Positions 47,342-56,073 of a stretch of 64,000 bases of DNA are shown piece after piece. The stretch is from Streptococcus marmotae (GTDB lineage Bacteria > Bacillota > Bacilli > Lactobacillales > Streptococcaceae). The first letter of the stretch is position 1. Each line of letters opens with the position of its first letter. The notes below the pieces were generated by a model. It saw only the letters and a list, made by a program, of their open reading frames with translations. It was not told the DNA's origin and searched no databases. The stretch covers positions 992,001 to 1,056,000 of the forward strand of contig NZ_CP015196.1 of NCBI RefSeq assembly GCF_001623565.1, given 5' to 3'. Position numbers and translations under genes: made by a program.

Positions 47342-47658
47342 TGTCCTTTAAACCTTTCTTCTAACTTTTCCTTATGGCTTGTCATGATGCCCTCAAGCGA
47401 AATCTGGTAGATATCTGCGATAATAAACAGATTATCTAAGACATCGCCTAGTTCCTCACGGATGTGGAGGAGATTTTCTTTCTGGTTGCTAATGGGTTCA
47501 TCGGGGCGATCCCGTCCAATCTCCATTTTCCGAATCGCCTGTGCTAGCTCTCCTACCTCTTCACAGAGAAAATTAGCCCGAATAAAAGGATTGTAGGCAT
47601 ACCAACCACGCTCTTTGTAAAAACGACTGACCCAATCTTGGTAGTTACGAATGTCCAT
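47338..47658 (-). CDS. MazG-like nucleotide pyrophosphohydrolase
   Basis: 106 aa, all-alpha NTP pyrophosphatase family. The metal-binding helix pair is recognisable: FLCEEVGELAQAIRKME (ExxE) and IREELGDVLDNLFIIAD (ExxD). Such small single-domain enzymes hydrolyse non-canonical NTPs (house-cleaning). TTAGGAGA precedes the ATG. First gene of a two-gene operon with the LOG-family hydrolase. It is the last gene before the IS-bounded block. Confidence 0.85.
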   Translation of the reverse strand: MDIRNYQDWVSRFYKERGWYAYNPFIRANFLCEEVGELAQAIRKMEIGRDRPDEPISNQKENLLHIREELGDVLDNLFIIADIYQISLEGIMTSHKEKLEERFKGQ

Positions 47659-47801
47659 GTTTGTCTCCTAATGATACTTTTTAGTATTATAGCAGTTTCT
47701 CGAAGGTTTGACTAGGATTGATAGTTTTTATAGTTTAAAGAAGCAAATAGAAAATAAGTTGAGAAAGGCTTATAGCAGTCAAAATAATCTGTTCAAAGTA
47801 A

Positions 47802-48418
47802 GAACCTATATTCACAAAAGATGTTAAACTAAAGGTATGACACGAAAAGCATATGGTACTGATTTAACCAATCAAGAATAGGGAAAACTTGAACCTTGTT
47901 TCTCAAATCACCGTACCTATAAATGGTCTAAACAAACTCGTGAATGCGACTTTGTACATCACCAAAACGAGCTGTCAATGGCGTATACTCTCCCATGACT
48001 TGCCTCCAATCTATGCCATCATTGATTCTCAAAGCGTGAAAACAACAGATGTCGCAAAGGAGCGTGGCATTGATGATGGTAAAAAAGTCAAAGGAAAAAA
48101 ACGCATATCGTTATTGATACCATGGGGAATTTCCTGGATGTTGTGATTCGTGTAGCCAATCTTCATGGACCGACCTCAGGGATATTATAAAGTGATAGCT
48201 CAAGAGTTCCAATGTCCAGTAGATATTTTTGAAGAAATTAACGGAAGCTGGCACATCATTCCCCTACGCTAGGTTATTGGCGGACTTTCTCTTGGTTGAA
48301 TTACTCTAGACGATTGGCTAAGGATGTTGAAAAATCAGTATCTTCAGAGGTCGCTTTTGTGTAATTATGACACATTAGTCGGATTTTAAGTATCTTATGA
48401 TGTTGTGAATATAGGTTT
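47802..48418 (+). mobile_element. IS5-like element remnant, left flank of the island
   Basis: Terminal inverted repeats AACCTATATTCACAA (from 47803) and TTGTGAATATAGGTT (48403-48417) bound about 617 bases, shorter than the roughly 0.85-kb full element expected. The same repeat ends and transposase occur inverted at 58881. Target duplications were not evident. Confidence 0.85.
47837..48364 (+). pseudogene. IS5-family transposase, degraded
   Basis: Begins MTRKAYGTDLTNQE and hits a stop; pieces in other frames keep IDSQSVKTTDVAKERG (DDE-region start) and the C-terminal part ending SSEVAFV. Internal deletions and several stops and shifts make it inactive. Confidence 0.85.
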
Positions 48419-48527
48419 TAATAGTCTGCAAGTTTCCGAAAAGGATGATTTTTGTTCATCATTTTGATGTGAGGTATTTTTTATACAATAGATTCAAAAT
48501 GAAACACAATTTAATAATATATTAAAA

Positions 48528-48634
48528 ATTGTTTTATTTTAAAAAAATCGTTCCAAATAAAAACAATCAAAATATTTAACATCTTAATATTATGATAGTC
48601 TCATGCTAATATAGATTTTGTAAAAACGTTTACA
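48528..48634 (+). promoter_or_regulatory. Control region of the SLC13-type permease
   Basis: An inverted repeat ATTGTTTTATTT (48528-48539) / AAATAAAAACAAT (48555-48567) resembles sequence between the regulator and the kinase gene (52649-52674). A cre-like site TAAAAACGTTTACA (48621-48634) matches the CcpA consensus at all but one fixed position, 46 bases before the start codon, fitting carbon catabolite repression. Confidence 0.5.
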
Positions 48635-48679
48635 AAAAATAAAAACTGTCCTATATACAGGAACAAAAAGGAGAATACT

Positions 48680-49957
48680 ATGACATTACAAATGATTCTT
48701 GCTCTCAGTATTTTGGTGTTGATGATTGTCATGATTATGTCTGACAAGTTTGCATTTGGAGCTCCGCCAATTTTTGCCTGCTTGCTATTGGTTGCGACAG
48801 GACTATCTACTGTTCAAGAAGCCTTTGCTGGTTTTATAAATCCTAGCGTTGTTATGGTTGCAGGGTTTATGGTAGTAATGGCAGCGTTGATGAAAACAAG
48901 TTTCATTGCTAAAGTGCAGACAACGATGACTAGCTTAGTAAATAAGGGTGGATATAAGAGTTATATTCTACTGCTCGTTGTTGTTATGCTTGGAGCGAGT
49001 CTAGCTGGTATGGGGTCGACAGGCTACTATGTTTTGATTCTATCTTTAGTATCAACAATTCCTTACAATAAGAATTTACCCACTTCTAAGTTGATGATGC
49101 CTCTTGGATTTGCGACTAACCATCCAATCGTGCCAATCAATGTAGCACTAACATATGGTCTGACAGTAGGTGTCCTTGAAACAGCAGGCTTTTTAGAAGG
49201 TGTTCCAATGGTGAGATTTGCGATTGTTCATTTTATTCTGTCGCTTGCTTTCCTAGCTTGGAGTATTATTGCTTACAAATTATTACCAGACCACGAGATT
49301 ACTGACACAGACGAATCTATTAGTGGTCCAGAAATTGCTGTAACAATGATGAACCCAATTCAAGAAAAAATTACAATTGTAATGTTTGTTATCAGCGTTG
49401 TTGGTATGATGTTAATGAATCAATTAGGGAATTTGGCATATGTAATCCCTGGTCTTGCTGCTGCTGTTATTTTATTTGTAGGTGCATTGGATTTTCGTTC
49501 CGTACGAGATAATATGGGAGCACCTGTTATTCTGATGATGGCTGGAGTTATAGGTGTAGCAGATGCTTTAGGAAACACTGGTTTTACTGCTTTGGTTGGA
49601 GATTGGGTAGCGAATGCGATTGGTACAAGTCTCCCTCCGTTTCTTCTTATCTTGTTGTTTGTTTTCTTGACTAGTACAAGTGCTACCTTTACAGGTTCAA
49701 ACATGGGGTCAGTATTTATCTTTGCTCCTATTGCTATTGCGACCTGTATGAGTCTTGGGCTCAGCCCTCTTGCCGCTGCTGTAGCGGTTACTATTTCAGG
49801 TTGGAATGGTGGTTATATGCCAGTTGATGGTATGCCAGCTATGATTCTAGGTATGGGAAATTATAAACTGCCTGAATTTTGGAAGTACTCGGTTCCAATG
49901 TATTTAATCCGAATTATTGCCCTTACCGCTGGCTCAGTAATCATGTTTCCACTTTAA
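48680..49957 (+). CDS. SLC13 / CitMHS-like anion permease
   Basis: 425-aa membrane protein with about 11-12 helices of the ion transporter superfamily (SLC13/ArsB-NhaD). Two homologous halves are visible with the re-entrant Ser/Thr-rich segments GMGSTGYYVLIL and TSTSATFTGSNMGS. Such carriers move di- and tricarboxylates or other organic acids with Na+ or H+. By position in the IS-bounded block and cre control, it is likely the uptake system for the acid sugar used by the kinase operon at 52774. AAAAGGAG precedes the ATG. Followed by a 59-nt hairpin terminator. Confidence 0.8.
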   Translation: MTLQMILALSILVLMIVMIMSDKFAFGAPPIFACLLLVATGLSTVQEAFAGFINPSVVMVAGFMVVMAALMKTSFIAKVQTTMTSLVNKGGYKSYILLLVVVMLGASLAGMGSTGYYVLILSLVSTIPYNKNLPTSKLMMPLGFATNHPIVPINVALTYGLTVGVLETAGFLEGVPMVRFAIVHFILSLAFLAWSIIAYKLLPDHEITDTDESISGPEIAVTMMNPIQEKITIVMFVISVVGMMLMNQLGNLAYVIPGLAAAVILFVGALDFRSVRDNMGAPVILMMAGVIGVADALGNTGFTALVGDWVANAIGTSLPPFLLILLFVFLTSTSATFTGSNMGSVFIFAPIAIATCMSLGLSPLAAAVAVTISGWNGGYMPVDGMPAMILGMGNYKLPEFWKYSVPMYLIRIIALTAGSVIMFPL

Positions 49958-49999
49958 AATATAAAAAGTTGTTGTTGCATTGTTCAAAAAATTGGACAG

Positions 50000-50058
50000 T
50001 AAATCATAAAAAGGATTCAGTTCTGTATTATGCAGGACCGAATCCTTTTTATGATTTA
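50000..50058 (+). terminator. Terminator after the SLC13-type permease
   Basis: 19-bp perfect stem: TAAATCATAAAAAGGATTC (50000-50018) and its complement (50040-50058). The loop pairs further (GTTCTG/CAGGAC), giving an almost complete 59-nt hairpin. Confidence 0.8.
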
Positions 50059-50166
50059 TGTGCCTTTAAGCTAAGTATCGCTCCGTAAGGTGCGATGCAA
50101 ATAAACCACCCGCTACGCGGGTGCGCATCAGATGTTATGCAAAAAATCTCTAAAGGCGATACTCAT

Positions 50167-50480
50167 ATGGCACTCAGGCACATAGTTTATCACATACAAA
50201 GTGGATGTGTTCTATCACATTGTGTTTACTCCTAAATATAGACAAAAAATAATATAGAAGTAGTTTAGAGGAGATATTTCGCTGATTATGCAGTTAAATT
50301 ATAGAAGAATATCTGCTGCCAGATTATGTTCATATGCTAGTGAGCATTCCACTACGGGTAAGTGTATCAAGTTTCATGGGATATTTAACAGTTAAAAGTG
50401 CCTTAATGATGTTTGATAAACACGCCAATTTAAAATATAAATTTGAGAATCGTCATTTTACTAGAAAAATCAGACAAAAA
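50167..50480 (+). pseudogene. IS200-like (Y1) transposase remnant
   Basis: Frames broken by stops and shifts keep AHSLSHTKW-like HIVYHIQSG, LLPDYVHMLVSIP (HUH-like region, one His replaced by Tyr) and SSFMGYLTVKSALMMFDKHANLKYKFENRHF, the usual C-terminal half of IS200 TnpA. The tail is missing. A CCCGC/GCGGG hairpin just upstream (50107-50120) may be part of the element's end. Confidence 0.8.
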
Positions 50481-50499
50481 ATTAAAATATTTCCAGTTA

Positions 50500-50538
50500 A
50501 TACCCAACGCCCTTTGACGGAGTCAGGGCGTTGGGTAT
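50500..50538. terminator. Perfect 14-bp hairpin after the IS200 remnant
   Basis: ATACCCAACGCCCT (50500-50513) pairs with AGGGCGTTGGGTAT (50525-50538), 11-base loop. IS200-type elements often carry such structures near their ends. Confidence 0.7.
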
Positions 50539-50589
50539 ACGCGTAAAACGCTCTATTAAAGAGGCAGTGAACTATTCTTCGCTAGCCTT

Positions 50590-50821
50590 ATTTCTAAACT
50601 TTCACAATTCTCAATTGTGAAAGCTAGTCAATATGTGGGATATTAACAGTCCAGTAGACTGTTAATACTTGAGCCTAGAAATTAGAAAGCGAAATTAACA
50701 AAATTGATTTCTACGAAATCACGATTGAGTCCTACTCCCCATGATTTGCAGAATAAAAAAACGAAGATATTCAGATATATGGTGTAGGATTTCTTACTGA
50801 TAAAGCGAGGATGTTATTTGC
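50590..50821. repeat. Dispersed intergenic repeats
   Basis: CTTTCACAATT / AATTGTGAAAG (50599-50623), ATTAACAGTC / GACTGTTAAT with loop CAGTA (50642-50666), then the GAGCCTAGAAAT...GAAAGCGAAATT block (about 50668-50740) also present at 11788-11870. No gene. Confidence 0.75.
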
Positions 50822-52606
50822 TTAATTATATTTTATATATCTCCATAATGTTGTTCTGCTGATGCCCAGTTGCTTAGCTGTTTTTGTTTGATTTCCCTTA
50901 TTTTGCTCTAAAGTCGCAAGGATAATATCTCTACTATAGTCAAAAAGTGTCTTTTCTTCAATCAAATGAGGTATGATAGGTATCTCCGATTGAATCATAG
51001 TCAATGAATTGATATGACGGCGCTCTTCTTGTAAGAGTTCGGAAACTTGATGCTCAGAAATATAGTATGATTGAGTGCTAAGAACTAATTTTGTAATGAC
51101 TCGTTCAAGTTGAGAGAGATTTTCAGACCAATGGAAATTTTGTAGACGTTCCAGCGCTTCAGGTTCTAATCCAATTACTTGAGAGTTACATTCAATTTTA
51201 ATCTTATTTAGAAAAAGAGTTATGATGCTAGTGAATTCATTATGCCGTTCAGCTAGTGATGGTGAGTAAAGACTGGCACAATTAAGTTCACTTACAATGT
51301 GTTCAAAAATTCCGAACGGATCTCCTTTGATTTTGGTATTGTAGGTCATCAGAAGATTGTTGTGTCTAAGAAAATTGCTATCTTTAATAAATTGTATCAA
51401 TTGCTGGCAGATAGGGATATTTAGCTTATCTATATGTGTTAAAAGTAAAGTGTTATCAGCTTCAAGTAATAAACCATTATTATTATTTGATAGATATTTC
51501 CAAAGACGTTCATTTAATTGGTGGCAGTCGATACTGATTAGATTCTGCTTATGCTGTTTCATTTGTAAAAAGGCGGAATAGGCTAGGCTGGTTTTTGCGG
51601 TTCCGCTTTCTCCAAAAATTAGCATTGTATTATAATGTTTTAGGAGATTCTTCGTCAACTCTCTATTTTTTTCTTGTATGAATGAGGTTGATAGTAATTT
51701 TTTTGAAATAGCTTCTTCGGCTTCTTTTTGAGAAATGAAATGAACACCGAATCGTTTCCCTGTGATAGGTGGTGTATTGACTTTGATATCACAGTGCCAA
51801 TATGAATTATTATCGGTATAGAAACTATGTACTTTAATTTGATAAGTCTGTCCCTTATGTGTATGATAAAACTGGTTTTGTTTTTCTAGATTTTTTTTGC
51901 TGAGAAGTAGTTTGATAGATTTTTGCAGGCTTGCTTCTACATTTGAAATAATTACATCACCTTGTTGCGAAAGAATTAAAACTTGTTGCGATTGATTTTG
52001 TATAATCTGATGTAGTAGATAATTATCCTTTTTTATTGTATTGAGATATTTTACAAATGTAATTGCTTGTTGATAAGCATTTGTTATACTTTCGACACCA
52101 GAAGTAATAAGTAGGGTATTCATTGATTTTTTGAGTGCAGTCTGGTTAGTAATTGCATCACAGAGAACTAAATCAAAATGTTCTCGTTTAAGGTCGTCTA
52201 GTACTAAGTCAGCTTGTTCTGGACTTTCCAAGGTTATAATTTTGATATTATATTGCAAAACATCACAAATAAGGTGTGCGGTTTTAGTGATACTTGAGTA
52301 AGCAACAATGGCGATATGTTGAGTATAGTTATTTGCTAGTTTGATTGCACTCAAAATGTCATAAATAGAGATGGAAACATCAAAGACTGGGATACTAGCT
52401 ACCTCTTGAATCATGCTCGCAGTCCCTCCTCTAGAAATAATGGCATCGTAATCCTTATGAGCAAGTGATTGAGCTAATTGCTGACCTTCCGATAAGTCGG
52501 CGGTATAGATGTCTATTGCAATCTCTTCAAAATCTTTTGCAGTAATAAACATTGAGTGGTTTAACTCTTCGTAGGGAGCGATTCCTAATAATCTAATTTG
52601 TTTCAT
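50822..52606 (-). CDS. PrpR-like / NtrC-type regulator lacking the sigma-54 contact motif
   Basis: 594 aa. Residues 1 to about 170 resemble the PrpR_N sensor (AYEE-type start, ISRGGTASMIQ, PVFDVSISIYDIL). A linker with PAS-like features follows (LILSQQGDVIISN). The AAA+ part has Walker A GESGTAKTS near residue 330, but the GAFTGA loop is missing, and the Walker B position reads LLLTHID where active enhancer-binding proteins have FLDE. The C-terminus has a Fis-type helix-turn-helix (NQTKTAKQLGISRTTLWRYIK). It is divergent from the catabolic operon and its probable regulator. Start at 52606 with GAGGA before it; the longer frame from 52684 is unsupported. Confidence 0.82.
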   Translation of the reverse strand: MKQIRLLGIAPYEELNHSMFITAKDFEEIAIDIYTADLSEGQQLAQSLAHKDYDAIISRGGTASMIQEVASIPVFDVSISIYDILSAIKLANNYTQHIAIVAYSSITKTAHLICDVLQYNIKIITLESPEQADLVLDDLKREHFDLVLCDAITNQTALKKSMNTLLITSGVESITNAYQQAITFVKYLNTIKKDNYLLHQIIQNQSQQVLILSQQGDVIISNVEASLQKSIKLLLSKKNLEKQNQFYHTHKGQTYQIKVHSFYTDNNSYWHCDIKVNTPPITGKRFGVHFISQKEAEEAISKKLLSTSFIQEKNRELTKNLLKHYNTMLIFGESGTAKTSLAYSAFLQMKQHKQNLISIDCHQLNERLWKYLSNNNNGLLLEADNTLLLTHIDKLNIPICQQLIQFIKDSNFLRHNNLLMTYNTKIKGDPFGIFEHIVSELNCASLYSPSLAERHNEFTSIITLFLNKIKIECNSQVIGLEPEALERLQNFHWSENLSQLERVITKLVLSTQSYYISEHQVSELLQEERRHINSLTMIQSEIPIIPHLIEEKTLFDYSRDIILATLEQNKGNQTKTAKQLGISRTTLWRYIKYN

Positions 52607-52648
52607 TTGCATCCTCTTTGTTTCATTTATAGACAATTTTACAACATT

Positions 52649-52691
52649 TTGTTTTAGCTGTCCAATAAAAACAAAGTGTTTCAAAAAGAAA
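52649..52691. promoter_or_regulatory. Candidate operator between regulator and catabolic operon
   Basis: TTGTTTT (52649-52655) and TAAAAACAA (52666-52674) form an inverted pair resembling the one upstream of the permease gene at 48528; GTTTC-AAAAA-GAAAC (52677-52691) lies next to it. Assignment to the PrpR-like regulator is by position only. Confidence 0.35.
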
Positions 52692-52773
52692 CCGTTATTT
52701 TTGTTCTATTCTTTAGTAATGCAGCTAATTAGTATAGAATATGTATTATAAAAATATCTGGGAGGTACAAGGA

Positions 52774-54003
52774 ATGGTAAGGTTATTGGTTTTAGCCGAT
52801 GATTTTACAGGGGCCCTAGATACAGGAGTTCAGTTTTCGAACTTGGGTGTTACGACCCAAGTGACTACAGACATTCAAATTGATTTAGAACAGGTTGATG
52901 TAGATGTATTAGTTATTGATACTGAAAGCCGTCATTTATCATTTGAGGCTTCCTATCAGGTGGTTACAAGAATTGCTACTAGAGTAAAAGAACTAGAGAT
53001 TCCGTACTTCTATAAGAAAGTTGATTCGGCATTGCGTGGGAATATTAGCAGCGAAATTCAAGCAATTTTAGATGTTTATACAGATAGAACAATTGCGTTT
53101 GTTCCAGCATATCCGGCTATTGGTAGAACTGTTTCATCTGGTTGTTTATACATTGATGGAATTCCAGTTTCTGAGAGCATTTTTGCTGATGATCCGTATG
53201 AGCCAGTGATTGAAAGTAATATCAGAAAACGACTGCAAATAGAGGCTAATATTCACGCTACATTATTTACTGGTAGAAATAGTCAACTTGGAAGTCGGTT
53301 AATCATTTTTGATGCGAAAACTGAAGAAGATATGTCTGAAATTGGCCTAAAATTAGCCAAATTCAAGCAATTATCCGTCACGGTAGGCTGTGCCGGTTTT
53401 GCTAAAGTATTGGCGGAGACTATTTTTGAAACGAATGAAAGACCAAATGTGTCTCTAACAAAGCCACTAGTTGTGATATGTGGGTCGGTTAATCAGGTTA
53501 CACAAAATCAAGTACTATTTGCCCAGCAAAAGGGATTCAAGCGATATTCCCTAGTTCGTGAACAATTATTAAATGATGATTATTGGACTACATCTAAGGG
53601 TATATCAGATATTAGCGGTTATCTGCGAGAACTAGAAGCAGATAAGCTGGCTATATTTGAAACATTTGGCGCAGTAAATACCTTTTATGATACTGATAAA
53701 GCCGCTGATATAAGATTTAAAATAGGGCAGTCTTTGGGTCAGTTAACGGAGAGGTTGTTGGAGAATGGAGTAGAGAGAACTTTTCTATTTACAGGAGGAG
53801 ATACGCTTTACCAGTCAATGCAAGTGCTGGGAATATCACACGTTATTCCGCTTATAGAAATTAGTCCAGGTATCGTTTTATCTGAGTTGGTCTGGAAGGA
53901 ATGTAGGGTTCCTGTCATCACTAAGTCTGGTGGATTTGGTTATAAAGAATTATTTGTAGATATTGTCGAGACAGTTCAAGTCGAGAAGGAGAAAAGATGT
54001 TAG
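52774..54003 (+). CDS. DUF1537 four-carbon acid sugar kinase
   Basis: 409-aa kinase of the family shown to phosphorylate D-threonate, L-threonate/erythronate derivatives and similar acid sugars at O4 or O3. N-terminal substrate domain: LVLADDFTGALDTGVQF and FYKKVDSALRGN; C-terminal nucleotide domain: VICGSVNQVTQNQ, ERTFLFTGGDTLYQSM and ITKSGGFG. Start at 52774 by GGAGGT eight bases upstream; the frame from 52741 lacks one. First gene of a six-gene operon; the next stop/start overlap by seven bases. With the PdxA-like dehydrogenase, a D-threonate-type route to DHAP is the best fit. Confidence 0.88.
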   Translation: MVRLLVLADDFTGALDTGVQFSNLGVTTQVTTDIQIDLEQVDVDVLVIDTESRHLSFEASYQVVTRIATRVKELEIPYFYKKVDSALRGNISSEIQAILDVYTDRTIAFVPAYPAIGRTVSSGCLYIDGIPVSESIFADDPYEPVIESNIRKRLQIEANIHATLFTGRNSQLGSRLIIFDAKTEEDMSEIGLKLAKFKQLSVTVGCAGFAKVLAETIFETNERPNVSLTKPLVVICGSVNQVTQNQVLFAQQKGFKRYSLVREQLLNDDYWTTSKGISDISGYLRELEADKLAIFETFGAVNTFYDTDKAADIRFKIGQSLGQLTERLLENGVERTFLFTGGDTLYQSMQVLGISHVIPLIEISPGIVLSELVWKECRVPVITKSGGFGYKELFVDIVETVQVEKEKRC

Positions 54004-55154
54004 TAGATTATAGTTTAAAAATGCCTAAAAATGTTTTTGCAGGAGAGAATGCCTTGGAACAACTTGAGACACTTATTCCTCAAAATGTAAAAAAAGTAGC
54101 TATTTTTACAGATAAGGGAATATTAAGTGTTGGATTAGTTGATAGAGTAGCGGAAATGTTGGATAAAAGACAATTGTCTTATTGTATTTTATCGGAGATA
54201 CCTGCTGAACCGAGTTGTCAGCAAGCACAAGATGTTGTTGATATATTTAAAAAAACAGAGTCAAATTTTATTATTGCCGTAGGTGGTGGAAGCGTTATGG
54301 ATGTTGCTAAGTTAGCATCTGTCTTAGCAACAGATGTCTATACGGTGAAAGACTTACTTATAGATCCTCTTATCGCTACAAAACAAGTGCCTTCTCTAAT
54401 GATTCCGACAACTGCCGGTACAGGTTCAGAAGCCACTCCCAATAGTATTGTAGGTGTTCCTGAAAAAGGTTTAAAGGTTGGTATTGTAAATCCAGAGATG
54501 ATTGCAGATTATGTGATTTTAGATGCTCGATTGATTAAGAATCTACCCATTAAAATTGCAGCTGCAACAGGTGTTGATGCCATGTGTCATGCTATTGAAT
54601 GTTTTACATCTAATAAGCGTAATCCATTTAGTAATACCTTTGCCCTAGAAGCTTTTGATCTTATTTTTAATAATATTATTGAAGCTTGCACCAATCCGGA
54701 AGCGCTAGAGGCGAAGTCAAAGATGTTACTGGGTTCTTTTTATGCAGGTGTGGCAATAACAGCGTCAGGTACTACAGGAATTCATGCTTTGTCATATCCT
54801 TTGGGGGGAAAATATCACATTGCTCACGGGGTATCGAATGCAATTTTATTGATGCCTGTTATGCGTTTCAATGAGCCGGTTATTAAACCGTATTTTGCAC
54901 AAGCTTATGATCGAGTGGTAAGAGATAGGGAAACTAATCTATCTATAGAAGAAAAATCTGAATATATTTTGAATGAACTTGGGCGTATTGTAAAAGTACT
55001 AGATATTCCGACAAGTCTAAAGGAATTTAATGTTCCAATAGAGGACTTAGATGACTTGGTAGAAGCTGGTATGCAGGTTGAACGCCTCCTAGTTAATAAT
55101 ATGCGTAAAATTACAGCAGAGGATGCTAGAGCGATTTATAAAGAAGTGTTATGA
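53997..55154 (+). CDS. Iron-containing (group III) alcohol dehydrogenase
   Basis: 385-aa NAD(P)-dependent oxidoreductase. The cofactor loop is VGGGSVMDVAKLAS (about residues 95-108), followed by PTTAGTGSEATPNSI and the metal-binding block GVDAMCHAIECFTS with the later His pair in HALSYPLGGKYHIAHG. It could oxidise a hydroxyl of the sugar acid or reduce/oxidise an aldehyde released by the neighbouring lyase; sequence alone cannot decide. AAGGAG precedes the ATG, which overlaps the kinase gene by seven bases. Eleven bases separate it from the lyase gene. Confidence 0.88.
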   Translation: MLVDYSLKMPKNVFAGENALEQLETLIPQNVKKVAIFTDKGILSVGLVDRVAEMLDKRQLSYCILSEIPAEPSCQQAQDVVDIFKKTESNFIIAVGGGSVMDVAKLASVLATDVYTVKDLLIDPLIATKQVPSLMIPTTAGTGSEATPNSIVGVPEKGLKVGIVNPEMIADYVILDARLIKNLPIKIAAATGVDAMCHAIECFTSNKRNPFSNTFALEAFDLIFNNIIEACTNPEALEAKSKMLLGSFYAGVAITASGTTGIHALSYPLGGKYHIAHGVSNAILLMPVMRFNEPVIKPYFAQAYDRVVRDRETNLSIEEKSEYILNELGRIVKVLDIPTSLKEFNVPIEDLDDLVEAGMQVERLLVNNMRKITAEDARAIYKEVL

Positions 55155-55165
55155 GGAGTGTATAA

Positions 55166-56062
55166 ATGTTAGAAGTGAAAGGAATTATTGCCCCTATCAT
55201 CACCCCTATGTATGATGATGAAAGTATTAATTTTGATGAATTTCGTAATCAGATTGATCGTTTAATTGCTAGTGGTATTCACGGAATTTTTGTTTTTGGT
55301 ACAAATGGGGAGTCATATATTTTATCAGAAAATGAAAAATTACAAGTTATACAGGTAGCTGTTGAACATACAGCAGGACGTGTACCTGTGTATGTTGGTA
55401 CAGGCTTGAATGGGACTAGAGGGACTATTCGTTTTTCGAAGAAAGTTGAAGAACTAGGAGTAGATGCGCTCTCCATTATTACTCCTTCATTTGCTGTAGC
55501 ATCTCAAGATGAGTTGTATGAACATTTTAAATTGGTAGCAGAAGCTGTTGATTTACCAATCATTCTGTATAATATTCCAGCTCGAACTGGAAATATGCTT
55601 GCTCCGGAAACAGTAGGAAAACTGAGTGAGATTTCAAATATTGTAGGTATTAAAGATTCAAGTGGAAATTTTGATACAATTCTTCAGTATATTGAGCATA
55701 CCCGAAACAATGAACAATTTGTGGTTCTCTCAGGAAATGATTCGCTGATTTTGTGGACATTACTGGCAGGTGGAGCAGGAGCTATTGCTGCATGTTCTAA
55801 TGTATATCCTCTAACAATGGTACAGATATATGAACAGTTCATTGCTGGAGATATTCAAACGTCTCGCCAATATCAAGATAGTATCCGCTCTTTTAGAAAT
55901 TGTTTCCGATTTGGCAATCCTAACACGATAGTCAAATATGCTGTAGCGGAGTTAGGCTATCCAGTTGGTAAGGCGAGAGCGCCTTTTAATCATCTATCAG
56001 AAGAAGGTTTTGAGGCACTACGTGAAGTTATTGCTGAAAATAAGAATCAAGGAATGCAGTAG
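55166..56062 (+). CDS. DapA/NanA-family lyase or synthase
   Basis: 298-aa TIM-barrel class I aldolase. The Schiff-base Lys is in VGIKDSSGN at about residue 163, the catalytic Tyr in ILYNIPARTGN near 135, and the carboxylate-binding loop is FGTNGESYILS near 46. The family includes dihydrodipicolinate synthase, N-acetylneuraminate lyase and 2-keto-3-deoxy sugar-acid aldolases. Since lysine synthesis genes are absent here and the context is sugar-acid breakdown, a lyase yielding pyruvate plus an aldehyde is more likely. GAGGAG precedes the ATG. Confidence 0.87.
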   Translation: MLEVKGIIAPIITPMYDDESINFDEFRNQIDRLIASGIHGIFVFGTNGESYILSENEKLQVIQVAVEHTAGRVPVYVGTGLNGTRGTIRFSKKVEELGVDALSIITPSFAVASQDELYEHFKLVAEAVDLPIILYNIPARTGNMLAPETVGKLSEISNIVGIKDSSGNFDTILQYIEHTRNNEQFVVLSGNDSLILWTLLAGGAGAIAACSNVYPLTMVQIYEQFIAGDIQTSRQYQDSIRSFRNCFRFGNPNTIVKYAVAELGYPVGKARAPFNHLSEEGFEALREVIAENKNQGMQ

Positions 56063-56073
56063 GGAGATGTCAC

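Noticed and set aside
50822..52606. Sigma-54 activator
   Set aside because: No GAFTGA, no Walker B acidic pair, and no -24/-12 promoter (GG-N10-GC) seen upstream of either candidate target.
55166..56062. Lysine-pathway DapA or sialic-acid NanA
   Set aside because: No lysine genes adjacent, and no nanE/nanK; the specific lyase substrate is left open.
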